In this document: piece after piece, positions 1 to 10,701 of the stretch
Position numbering within the stretch: position 1 is the first letter of the stretch
Layout: every line of letters starts with the position of its first letter
Origin: Pontederia crassipes
Taxonomy: Eukaryota; Streptophyta; Magnoliopsida; Commelinales; Pontederiaceae
Assembly: GCA_030549335.1 (NCBI GenBank)
Contig: CM060190.1
Location: forward strand, 71,314,118 to 71,378,117
DNA length: 64,000 nt
Direction of reading: 5' to 3'
Made by a program: the position numbers and the translations under genes
Notes under the pieces: generated by a model
Told to the model about the DNA's origin: nothing
Seen by the model: only the letters and a program-made list of their open reading frames with translations
Database searches by the model: none

Positions 1-581
1 AAAAAAAATTATAAATTTCTTCACCAAATAAAATAAGTCTAATTAGGAAGTGTACTTAGGGGAATTCAGATATGTAATTAGATAGCATGAAAAACGCAAA
101 TGATAGATTGATTTGGACTAATTAAATTTAATGGTCTACATGTTAAGGCAAAGATGTCATGATTAAAATAATAACACATCAATATCCAAAATTAAACAAA
201 TATATATGTGATCTGCAGTCGATCGGGATTACGTGTGTAATTTATGAAAATATATATGCTTAATTCGTTTTTTCCACCTTAAACTTATAAAAAAATATTA
301 TTTATTAATTTGTCAAGTTGAAAAAAGTAATATTGTGGTATCAAAGTTGATCCCGGATCTCTTCACTAATCCTTCACGCCAGCATACATTTTTTTTTCAT
401 TTCGTTCTCAATTAAAGGTGGTCATATCAACGAGTTAAATGTTTAGCACAATTAATAGGGTAGGAGATGGCGATTAATTGAATATAATTGCACAAATTAA
501 GTCATTGCAAGACAGAAACCTAAAACTTGTTCCTGAATGATACTGCCGTCAGGTCTGTGATGCATCAACCTTGCTAAGCCT

Positions 582-582
<1 letters not shown>

Positions 583-640
<58 letters not shown>
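583..640. repeat. (AT)n microsatellite
   Basis: About 29 uninterrupted TA dinucleotides, directly visible. A second, shorter TA run lies at 824-858. Confidence 0.95.
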
Positions 641-643
<3 letters not shown>

Positions 644-818
644 TATATTGATTGTAAAATAAAAGTGAAGCGTGCACAAAACGGTAATCTCATTGTAGTA
701 AGCAACAGATAATGCACCATAACAAGATTCCTCTGATGTCAGATACCAATTCCCTCGTTCGCGGAGGTCGTTCTAATTGGACTTATTACTTAATCCAAAA
801 AAAAAGGGAACGTAGCAC

Positions 819-860
<42 letters not shown>

Positions 861-2436
861 AGAGAAAAAAACCTCACTAAAAGAAACTTCTTTTTCTGGT
901 TGTCTAGGAATTCCAATTTGCACTGAAATGATATTCTTTGTCGTGAAACACATAATTAAAGTGAAGAAAAAAAATTCAGTATTTATGTGTAGATCTAATG
1001 GAGCTTTTGTTTATCTTGGGTTTTAAGTCCGCATGCATTAATCATGTGTATATCTTGTTGTGTATTTATGTGCAGAAGACGAACTCTTAAATAATTGTGA
1101 ATCCAGTGAAATTAATGGGGCCGGCGAAGGGTGATCCAAGATGGTACTTCATACAGTAGTTATACATGTCCTTCAAACATCTAGCAGTGCGTCACTCGAT
1201 CTTGATGTCACAATGCACACTGACACTCCTCAACAGACGAGAAGAAAGAAAAGGCCAAGGCAAATTTTAAAATTGCGTGTATCGTGGTGCATGGAAGTAG
1301 GTCCACATGCATGCAAAACTGCTTACGTTTAGCAGCTCAGATTGCATCCCTCTCCTCCTCTTGCTCTGATGGATACCAGCTTCATATATCCATGGCAGCC
1401 TCTCTCTCTCTCACGCACACACACACAGGCACATGGGTCGGTTAAGTCTCTCTCATGATTCCACGACTCATCCGGCAGCTGGGAGCAAAAAGAACAAAGA
1501 CAAAAAAAGAGGGGTGGGATATGCCTGTGACAGATTGGTGGATATAGACGTATATAATGGAAAAAGTCTTAGATACCATTGCATGCAAATTAAACGTGGT
1601 TTTGTAGAAGAAAAAAACGCGCATAGTTTTTTGACGTTGGATTCACTACGTGGTCCATTAGAAAGGGACTACTTGTTTGCTTAGCATTTGGATAGACGGC
1701 CGTAAGCGTCATGATCACATGCATTGAATTGAAACAATATGATTTCCTCCCTTTATTTATTGGCCGCTTATAAGCATTCATGGGGTTCAATCCATGGTTT
1801 ATATATTGTATACTTGTTTCACCCTTTTACGGTCCGTTGCTTTTTGGACCATTGCATATTTGGCCGTCCTATTCCAAGGATATGTGTTGCATTCCCCGAC
1901 ATTAATCTGTCAATAAAGTTACGGCATACAATTTGACCAAAACAAGAAATCAAAATTTGCTGCCTTTCAATCGAGTTAATAATACATGAAATGAGGTGAC
2001 GACGCTGGTCTTAAAATTTTAATTATGGATCTATTGCCTTTGATTGTTATAACTTTAACCATTTAATTTCACAACAAAAATGTTCGACTTTCGTGTTTGC
2101 AACGTTGCAAGAGTCATTCTCGTTTGCTCCTGCACAAGAGTAGTAAATGCAAGGTTTAGGAAAATGTTAGGATTATAATCTGCTTGCAGTTCTTCTCGCC
2201 TACTGTTCTCTTTGCAGTCATTTTAAAACATCTCATGGGGTTAGGAGTTGAATTAATGATCTGTCACACATTGAATCAGTGGACTGCTTTAGATTGCGTA
2301 ACAATTTGCAATTTGGACAGTACCCAATCTTTATCCTAGTCCATATATCTGTTGCCTACGATTAAGACATATGTAGCCTCCTAAATCATTGGTGTGAGAG
2401 CTAGCGCCCGTAATTCACTTTGCCGACTACAGCTCC

Positions 2437-2438
<2 letters not shown>

Positions 2439-2503
<65 letters not shown>

Positions 2504-2620
2504 CTTTATCATGAAAAGACTAACAATCTACTTCATTACTCTGAATGCAGAGAGAGAGAGAGAGAATCCTTATCATGAAAACATGAAAAGACTAACAATC
2601 TACTTCATTACTCCGAATGC
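2439..2620. repeat. (GA)n microsatellite plus flanking segment duplication
   Basis: About 30 AG dinucleotides (2439-2499) are followed by a ~50-bp segment (CTTTATCATGAAAAGACTAA...) that occurs again after a second, shorter AG run. The unit 'AG run plus segment' is therefore tandemly duplicated, with a small insertion in the second copy. A third AG run lies at 3750-3809. Confidence 0.85.
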
Positions 2621-3743
2621 TAATTAATGAGGGCACTCTTCAAACGCGGAAAGCAACTCGTGTTAGGCTGTTGGCTGTGGGGAGGAAACTTCTCCTGTGG
2701 AAGCCAAAATGAAACATTTATCAGTGGCATCATTTTGTGGGCAGTCAAGCTTTACGTGTTCATATGTATCGATCAGCATCAATATATATGCCATGAAACT
2801 TTTACCTGGGTGAGATATTATGGTGCTCTGACGAGTATGAATTTTTATACCTGTCGCAAGTCTGAATCATTGTGAGAATCGTCACGCACGACACTTTTGA
2901 GAAGGGGACAGAAAATCTATATACACACTCCGGAAATTGGAATTCTGAACTGGTTATCTGTGTTCTTATACAGGGAATCCTTACTTCATCAGCATCAATT
3001 CGTGTCATGGATTTTTTTATTTGTTAAAGAACTAGAAGATCTAATCGTCAATTCTCAATTTCTTACATTCCGTTAGCCAAAAAGTGCAGATGTACCTTTT
3101 CATTCGGAAATCTTCCCTTTCCTGAATGATCTGATTCAACTGACCCTGTTGGTCAGGTCAGGCAAAGTCACTTTGAACAGAACATGACGTTGTTCTGGTT
3201 CACTTCCCCATCAGATCAAGCTGATATGTAGTTTCAGTAGGGCATTGAAAAGAAAAAAGTTAGCTTCTGACATATTATATATGCATTTTAGGGATGATGA
3301 ACAATTGAAGGTTACCCTATAACATTCTTATACCACTCATTAATCATTTCAACTAACGGCTATCAGTCCTTTCTTTTTGTGAATCAGACCTCTTGCCGTC
3401 AGTTCCTGAGGAACAGAAGTAGAGAAAGTTATTATGCAAAATGTTATCACTATTTTCTTGAGGGAGAAAAAAGGCAGATGGTAATTTTCTCATCCTATTA
3501 TTCTAACCAGACTAGATACCTGGGAAGGCGTGCTTTTGAGTGATTTAGTCATAACTTCAAATTGTGTGGAAACTGAGATGTCCAAGACCAAAAGGCTTTT
3601 ACAGCTCGAATGAAAAACCCAGCTGAGGCCTGAATACTGATCACGAGCAAACTGTTAATCTGGCATAAAGAAAACTTGAACAGATCCACAATTAAACTGA
3701 AGACATGGAGAAAAAAATGTTCTGCTTGCCTCTTTAATAAGCA

Positions 3744-3749
<6 letters not shown>

Positions 3750-3809
<60 letters not shown>
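3750..3809. repeat. (GA)n microsatellite
   Basis: About 30 AG dinucleotides, directly visible. Confidence 0.95.
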
Positions 3810-3811
<2 letters not shown>

Positions 3812-3984
3812 AAAAGTCTTAAACTTTTTATACTGAAACATCACTTTTATACTGATCATTTGGCTGTGAATAGAAATTCCATCTTCATCCTTTTTCTCCT
3901 CAAAAAAAAAAGAAAGAAAAGGAAATTCCATCTTGAAGATCCAGAAAATTATTTAACTTTTAAGCCGTTCACTAGCTGGTGATG

Positions 3985-4510
3985 CACAAACTGGTGACCA
4001 TGTTGTGGCCCTCCATGGTGTGTAAACATGCGGCCACACGGGTGATATCCCAGAGTCTGACGGCATTCATTCATGCCAAAGCATGTGCTTGATTCTTGGC
4101 GGCGAGGGCTACGCGGACGTTTGTGTGTAATGGGTGACACAAGAGAGGGGAGCGCTGGGAAAGACCACTTGGGACCCGGAGGGGGACGTCCCGGTAGGCC
4201 AAGAAAGCACCATCGCCGATGCGGACGGGGCGAGAGCGGACACGGACATGTCAAACTGATGCCGAGCTCAGGGGAAGAAAGAAGAGCAGGACACGTCAAA
4301 GACCAGCGATGGGGGAAGCCACCGGAGAACATGACCATCGTCCCCGCCTGTGGAGGGGTCGGTCCTCGTAGAGGTGGATGGAGGTGGAGAAGGCAGCAGC
4401 ATGTGTGAAAGCGGCAACAGGGAGAGAATGCAAGGGAGGCAAGGAGGAGAAGATAACCAAATGTGAGATCGGAACGACGGCCGGAAGCCGGACTCCGGCG
4501 TAGTGTTCCG
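3985..4510. other. GC-rich island of unknown origin
   Basis: A roughly 500-bp block with much higher GC than its surroundings, about 0.5 kb downstream of the Pur-alpha stop codon. It is open in several frames on both strands, as GC-rich DNA often is. The translations are Pro/Ser- or Gly/Arg-rich with no recognisable domain. It could be a transposon fragment or part of a transcribed unit. Confidence 0.4.
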
Positions 4511-5029
4511 CAACCAACAAGTTAGCATTAGGATCTCGACTCAACTCTTCCCCCTTTGAACATCAACGAATCAAACCTGTAGTAGCCAACAAATCAGAAA
4601 CCATACAGTCACCAACTTTCGTGAAAGAACAAAAAAAAAATATCATACAGAATCCAAAAAAAAAATCCTTGAAGAAGTTGATTTCAGGAGTTTCAGGTCC
4701 TGGGTCAACATGCTCATTGATCAAGACATCACCACAAACATATTATTAACACCCCAAAAAAATCCGCAAGTGGACATTCCCCAAATAAAGTTTAAAAATG
4801 TTCGTTTGAACTACTTTACACGACCACAATTTCGCCCTTTATTTCTCCTCCATGGCCACGGAACAGGCAAAATAACTAGATTATCATAAAGGAATGAGAT
4901 TATTGTCTCCAACAAAATGAACTACAGAAAAGCTACACAATCCCGATACTCCACACAAATAAATGTCAATGGTAACTCAGAATAAGGGAGCCGATGAGCA
5001 CAAACAACCAAGGGACAAATGGTGCTAGA

Positions 5030-7613
5030 TCATCGGTGAGCAGGTTCTACAGTCTGCAGGCTCGTCATTCCTTCAAGTCTGTCTTTCGTTATTTCCACAA
5101 AGTGACCAATGGTTTCATGGAACTGCTTCAGTCCAGACAAAGGAAGAATTATAGAAGATCGATCAGCCCCCGCCACCTGATTTGTGAAGAGGCAACACAT
5201 AAATGCCACATTAAAAGGGCAAAGAAAGCAGTATATTCTCTCTCCGAATGTGCTATAAAGAAGATAATACCTCGGAAATCCTTAGGAAGTGGCCTCTGTT
5301 GTTGCTCCCCAAATCAAAAAAGAACCTCTTCTGATCAGCTCTGATTACCTTGGATAGCCCCATGCTTCCTATGACATCCTGATGCGGAAGCTCCACTAAT
5401 CTATCAACATTCAAATCTGATCCTGGAGCTGGTTGGGTGCTATGACCTGATATGAATCCAGCACCAACATCATCTGACAGTCCCGGAAGGTGGTCTGAAG
5501 GCTCACTATGTTGCTATAAAACAGTGGTCAAGAATTAGCAAACAGAAGACGTCCGTAAGAAAAATGCTAACTAATGGTCACCTGGTTACCTGGTTGGGCA
5601 CGATGAAAAGACGTGAAGCTTCATTATTGATATCTATCAAGATATTCTGAAATGCAGTCCATCCCTCTTCACCAGAGCTTCCTGCAGGCGCAATAATTGT
5701 ACTACGACTCCTGCTAGCGGATGCTTCTGATATCTACTCAATAGCATTATTCATCAGTATTGCTCGAGAAAGAATGATTGCTAAATATGAAAAATACCTT
5801 ATAAAATATAAACATCTTTCTTTAGGATAATTAATGCAAATATCTTAGATGGAACATGCAAAATTTAGCAACAAGGCACACTAAAAAGATGAAAAGGACA
5901 GAGATATTAGTCTCCACTCTGAAGCAATTCTAGATATCAATTAAAAATTTTGAAACTTATCTGATCATGATATAGCAAGAGAATTATTAAAGCTAGTAAT
6001 AATATCTTGAAATGTTGGTCACTGTGTTGCTTATATGTCCTTCACAGATTTATATTTTTTAAACATAGCCCTAAGACAATAGATAAATTGCATATATATC
6101 CTAATCCTACTGCCAGTATCCAACATATCTGACCAGCTAATTGACTGTTGAACCAAAAGCATTTATACACCTTTTTTTTTAACATCACTCTTGACCAAAT
6201 TAATAGCTGGAGTTTGAATAAGTTTATCTTTGGCCCCAAAGGCACAAAGAGATTCAATGGAATGTCTCCTCAAAAGAGAGAGAGAGAGAGAGATTTAATG
6301 TAATGAAAAAAGGTGATTCATTTATCAAGACTTTATCTAGTCGAGCTAAGGCCATTTGTAACTGAACTATTAAAAAGCACAATGATTCAAAGAATTTGAA
6401 GCAAGAAAAAATAAGTTTTTCGAGAAACAACAATTGTACTACGACTTATGCTGGCTGATGCTTCGGATACCTTGCATGGAAATATGTCATTATATTAGTG
6501 GAGAATACATTAACAAGTTGTTGAGTCCTTCACAATAAGCTATCTTCTCTTTGTTCTAAAATGTCATGACCTTCATCAACTTATTAGTAATAAACGTATG
6601 GTCCGACTCCAAGACGCATAAAAACATATCAGTTTCCAGTCTGACAAGATGAAATTTGATTGCTGTGATCCATCAAAACATATCCCACTGTCTAAGGTGT
6701 AAAGAAATCCATCACTAAATCTTCATGCTACTATAAATTAAGTATTAGTTAATCAGCGAGAACTAATACTTAATTTATACTAGAAATAAATTCCTATTTG
6801 ACACATTTTTTTAGCAAGAACTAAGAAACACTCAATAACATTTTCTCCAAAGGTAGTAGACTGTCAAGTCTGTCTGTTTAACAGAAAATTGGAGGAGATA
6901 ATTTACAGAAGGATTACTCATAGGGGTAGAATATATGATTTTTTTATACAGAAAGTTCATGGTCTATACAATTTCAGTACTCATACAAAGCATAATTCAA
7001 AAACAGAAATCACTTGAAAATACCAAAACACTTCATCTATAAACCCAGATTCTTGCATCCCTCAAATAAAAACAGGCCAAATTTTGCTAAAGCTTTCAAC
7101 CAATATCTACTTCGGGATTATAGCATCATCGCTGGTAACTAAATTCACACAATAGCATCAGTAATAGTGTAAAATAATACAGTCATCATACTCCGTACCA
7201 TGGTTGTCAAAATCGCTTTTCAGGACGTAAAAACGTACGACTTTACGACTCTACCATTGAAAAACGTGCTCGATTCCACTCTGGGACGTTTCCGGCCAGT
7301 ACGCGGTAGAATCGCGTGCTGGAGCGTAGAATCGCTGGAGACGCACGTCTCCAGCGATCCCACCTTTTTTTTCGCCTATTTTGTGGGTCACGTGGTCACA
7401 TGATTGCAAACCCAATAAGGACGAAAAAAAATCGATGATGCCCTAGCCCCTACTTACCGCCGCTTGCTGCCGTGGCTTGCCGCTGCTTGCCGCCGGTTGT
7501 TGACGCCATCTGCCGTGTGTTACAGTCGCCTGCCGCCATGTTTTCCAGCCGTCTGCCGCTCTGCTCTGCTGTCGCCTGCCATTTCTGCCGCCGTGAACCA
7601 TCGGTACACCCCT

Positions 7614-7666
<53 letters not shown>

Positions 7667-8972
7667 CTCTCTCTCTCGCCGGTTGTTGCCGCCTGCCGCC
7701 TTGTGTTGATGCCTGCCGTGTGTGTTGCAGCCGCCTGCGGCCATGTTTTCCAGCCGCCGTGTGTTGCAGCCGCCTGCCGCCATGTTTTCCAGCCGCCGTA
7801 TGTTGCAGCTGCCTGCCACTCCCCGTCTCCTCCCTCCCTCAATCTCTCTCTCTCGCTGTCGTCAGTCTTTCTCTCTCGCGGTCTGCTCCTGCTCGCGCGA
7901 CTCGCCGCCTCTCAGCGCCTCCCTGCCCAAGAGCAGGGAGCGCCAAGGTCTCCCTGCTCTCGAGCAGGGAGCGCCGAGGTTTCCCTGCCCACGAGCAGGG
8001 AGCGCCGAGGTCTCCCTGCTCGTGAGCAGGGAGTGCCGACTCGGAATTAGGATTTAAAACTTAAATTAGGAATTAGGGTTATGTAAGTGCATGCTTAGTT
8101 AGATTTTAATTACTGTATGCTTTGTTACTATTGTATGCATAGATAATAGATTTAGTGTTACAGTCACAGATTTAGGTATTGAAAAATGGCATCTGGTTAA
8201 AACTTATTCTAGTTTTGGTAATTTGGAATTGATCCTTTGACATGTTGCTTGATGTTTTGGTAACTTGATGAAATTATATTATTATATTCAATTTTGTGCT
8301 AATTAATATATTAAAAAATAATCCGGTAGAATCGACCGTGTCGTATTACGTGTTCACGATTTACGTTTTTTTCTCGGCCCTCCGTGTCGTGTCCGTTTTA
8401 CGAGTTTGACAACATTGCTCCGTACAACACATGAAGCAACCAAGAACTTTAATATTCATTGAGAACACTTTATGAGAGAAACAATGAAAAAGATTAGAAA
8501 AAAAAAAGAAGGGAACTTTACCTTCAGAAAGCGTCCTCTTTTATTTTTTCCAATATCAAAGTAATACACCTGAAAGTTCAAGTCCAAAAGAAAAGGAACC
8601 ACACAAAAGTAGCATTTTGATATTAGATCGAAAGCTTTTATACGATCGAAACTACTGACTAGCAAAAATTTTAAAAAATCACATAAAGTTGGGATCTTTC
8701 CACTAGGATCTCACCTTGGTATCGAGCTTCAGCTCCTTGCTGTAAGAATCCCGCTCGTCGGTGGTCACGAAGTAGTTGAACAGATCGATGAACCAAGCGA
8801 TGCCGACGACGGGGACGATGATGGTGGAGCGATTGGTGGAGGTCTTCTCTGAGATCTTGAGGTACCTCCCCCGGGGGTTCTCCTTGAGGTCGAAGTAGAA
8901 CAGCTTGTGCTCGAACTGTAGCGTCTTGGAGAGTAGCTCCACGTCGTTCCCGCCGCCCGATCCCCCCTCCAT
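5030..8972 (-). CDS. PURA1: Transcription factor Pur-alpha 1-like protein (5 exons)
   Basis: Single-stranded purine-rich DNA/RNA-binding protein of the PUR family. Plant members bind telo-box-type promoter elements of cell-cycle and translation genes. Exons, transcription order: 8715-8972, 8522-8569, 5590-5733, 5271-5513, 5030-5176. All have GT-AG borders and phase 0, giving 279 aa, close to the roughly 296-aa Arabidopsis protein. Three PUR repeats are visible. Repeat I has HKLFYFDLKENPRGRYLKIS, repeat II has VYYFDIGKNKRGRFLK continuing with SRSRSTIIAPAGSSGEEGW, and repeat III has KRFFFDLGSNNRGH followed by DRSSIILPLSGLKQFHE. The start is the ATG at 8970-8972, giving MEGGSGGGNDVELLSKTLQF. Exon 2 encodes only 16 residues. 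Intron 2 (5734-8521) carries a hAT-like insertion and a partial copy of exon 3. The family assignment is firm; the regulatory role is inferred from homologues. Confidence 0.93.
6427..6470 (-). pseudogene. Partial duplicate of Pur-alpha exon 3 inside intron 2
   Basis: This 44-nt segment matches the first 44 nt of exon 3 (5690-5733) at 36 of 44 positions. It can be read as VSEASAS followed by SRSTIVV. An AG lies immediately upstream on the coding strand, as a splice acceptor would. Similarity stops abruptly after 44 nt, and no convincing donor follows, so it is most likely a relic of an exon duplication rather than a used exon. Confidence 0.7.
7616..7677. repeat. (CT)n microsatellite inside the hAT-like element
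   Basis: About 30 CT units interrupted once by a G, directly visible. It is flanked by diverged copies of a GC-rich unit of about 39 bp (near 7505-7550 and 7715-7815) containing GCCATGTTTTCCAGCCG. Confidence 0.9.
7931..8040. repeat. 31-bp tandem repeat with internal hairpin
   Basis: Three full units and one partial unit of a 31-bp repeat start at 7931, 7962, 7993 and 8024. Each begins GAGCAGGGAGCGCC and ends in the near-complement TCCCTGCTC, so every unit can fold into a stem-loop. The array lies in the interior of the hAT-like element. Confidence 0.9.
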
Positions 8973-9179
8973 GGCAGACGACCGAGGAGCTCTGGTTCCT
9001 CAGGGACAAGGATGGGGAGGCGAGGCCGAGGCGAGGGAGGAAACCCTAATTGGGGTTTGGAATCGAGGGGAGAGGAGGAGGAGGAGGAGGGGGAGAGGAT
9101 GGCGCCATGGAGTTTGACTCGGTGCCATCGTCCTTGCTTGTTTCGATTCCCCTTATAACGGGGGATCATTTTTTTTTAT

Positions 9180-10640
9180 CCGTTGCTTGTCACGCTCTCT
9201 CGTGTGACCTGGAGACCTACCAAAAAAAATTAACTGGAGGAATTTTTACCGTGAAGACGGCGACGATGGCGACGGAGAGGATTCACTGGAAACTGGTAAA
9301 AAAAAAAGGATTTTTTTTTTCTTTTGCTCCTATCGCCGCTGCAATGTTCGGCAAGTCGGCGGTAAACTAGCAACTTTTTACAGCACGGCGGCAAGCGGAC
9401 GGGCACGATGTGGTGCTCCGCGGTTAAATAAAAATAACGGACCGAGGATTAGCATTCGAGAAAATGTTAATAACACTAAAAATAATTTACAGGTCATATT
9501 TTTAATGTTCATATTATTAAAATCCTCATAAATGTTAATAGAATTATAGTGTTTAGGGTTGGTAAGAAGATTTGGGAGATTACACTTCGTTTCATAGAAA
9601 AAATGAATGTTTCTTGCGCTACCTTTTTGTTTGTTTGTTTGATGAAGTGATAACTTCTTAGTTTTTATTTTTTTTTCTTTGGTTATAAGAAAATGATAAA
9701 TAAAAATTTAGCCGTACCTTGTGTGGAGATAAAAAAAAAAAGATCCATTTTCTTTCCACCTTTTGATTTGTTCGCTTTGGTTGAATTGAAATTCAATATT
9801 TGGTTCGTACCTTAAATTTTTATAAAGTTCAATCAAATGCAAGACATTTTTTTACTAAATTCATTGAGGAAAAAAATTCAAAAAAAAATCGTAGCATTTG
9901 ATTCTCCATATAATAGCGAAAAACGAGTTGCCACATGTCTGTAATTTTTTTTCCAATTATAAAGGAGATCAAAGAAGTTACCATACAGAAAAATATGAAA
10001 AGTAAAAATGTACGAATGTAACAGATAAGCAAAGTATGCTACTTTGAAGGATAAGGTGGGTCAACTAATGATGGCGAGGTTGATGATTAATTATTGATTG
10101 GTTGGTGACGAGAATGACGCAATGGAAATATGTTTATAGATCTCCGCCTAATCAAGGGAAACGCAAATGAGGCCCACAGGAGGTCAGAACAATTATTACT
10201 TACCAGTTGTCGTTTGAGGTTCAACTAGATGCAATAATAGATCCCAAAATAGGAAAAAAAAGTATGAAATTTTGTTTGACAAAATGAGAAGTTCATAACG
10301 AAAATGTACTCTTAAATTACAAGTTCAATGATCACAGGAAAGTTAGATGGGTGGTACAGAATTTTGATGATCCAAATTCAATATAAACTAGGAAAGAATA
10401 TCGGAGATCAAATAAAAAAGGCAGCCAACTTTACCAAGGTGAATGATCATGAGATACTAACAAGAAACATTGACAATAACAACAATGTAAAATCAGAATA
10501 CAACATTGATGCTTTACATCTAACTTTAGTGTGCAAATGGTACAAGTCTCGGAAAGAGAGCATGAACAGTATAGGATAAAAAAAATGTAGGCTCTCGGAG
10601 TACCATTTATTACAAAGGAATCTTAAGATCCATAGATGAT
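9180..10640. other. Intergenic DNA between the Pur-alpha and VOA1-like genes
   Basis: AT-rich sequence with short homopolymer runs. The Pur-alpha upstream and leader region lies just below (8973 to about 9170) and is purine-rich with an AAACCCTAA motif at 9041-9049. No coding series or structural RNA was recognised. Confidence 0.5.
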
Positions 10641-10701
10641 TTGTGATTACGAGGTCTCTAACTCTCTATCCCAGAGTATGACTTTTCTCTACATCGTCAT
10701 C

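Larger units (their letters stand above)
1..3984. other. Intergenic DNA with microsatellites; no gene recognised
   Basis: AT-rich sequence with several simple repeats, listed separately. The open frames here are short, low in complexity or run through the microsatellites, and none resembles a known protein. I see no splice-site-linked coding series on either strand. Confidence 0.6.
7199..8417. mobile_element. Non-autonomous hAT-like DNA transposon in Pur-alpha intron 2
   Basis: An 8-bp direct repeat, CTCCGTAC, flanks the element exactly (7191-7198 and 8418-8425), the TSD size of the hAT superfamily. The ends form terminal inverted repeats: CATGGTTGTCAAAATCG on the left and, reverse complemented, CAATGTTGTCAAACTCG on the right (14 of 17 identical). 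Sub-terminal GGTAGAATCG motifs occur near both ends. A perfect 12-bp inverted repeat, TCGCTGGAGACG with a 2-bp loop, lies near 7330-7355. The interior is GC-rich and repetitive and carries no transposase, so the element would depend on another copy for movement. Confidence 0.85.

Noticed and set aside
4073..4408. 111-codon frame in the GC-rich block near 4.2 kb
   Set aside because: Several frames on both strands are open at once, with Gly/Arg- or Pro-rich translations and no domain.
7464..8057. Overlapping open frames on both strands in the GC-rich part of Pur-alpha intron 2
   Set aside because: They run through a CT microsatellite and tandem repeats inside the hAT-like element; the translations are repeat-derived with no domain.
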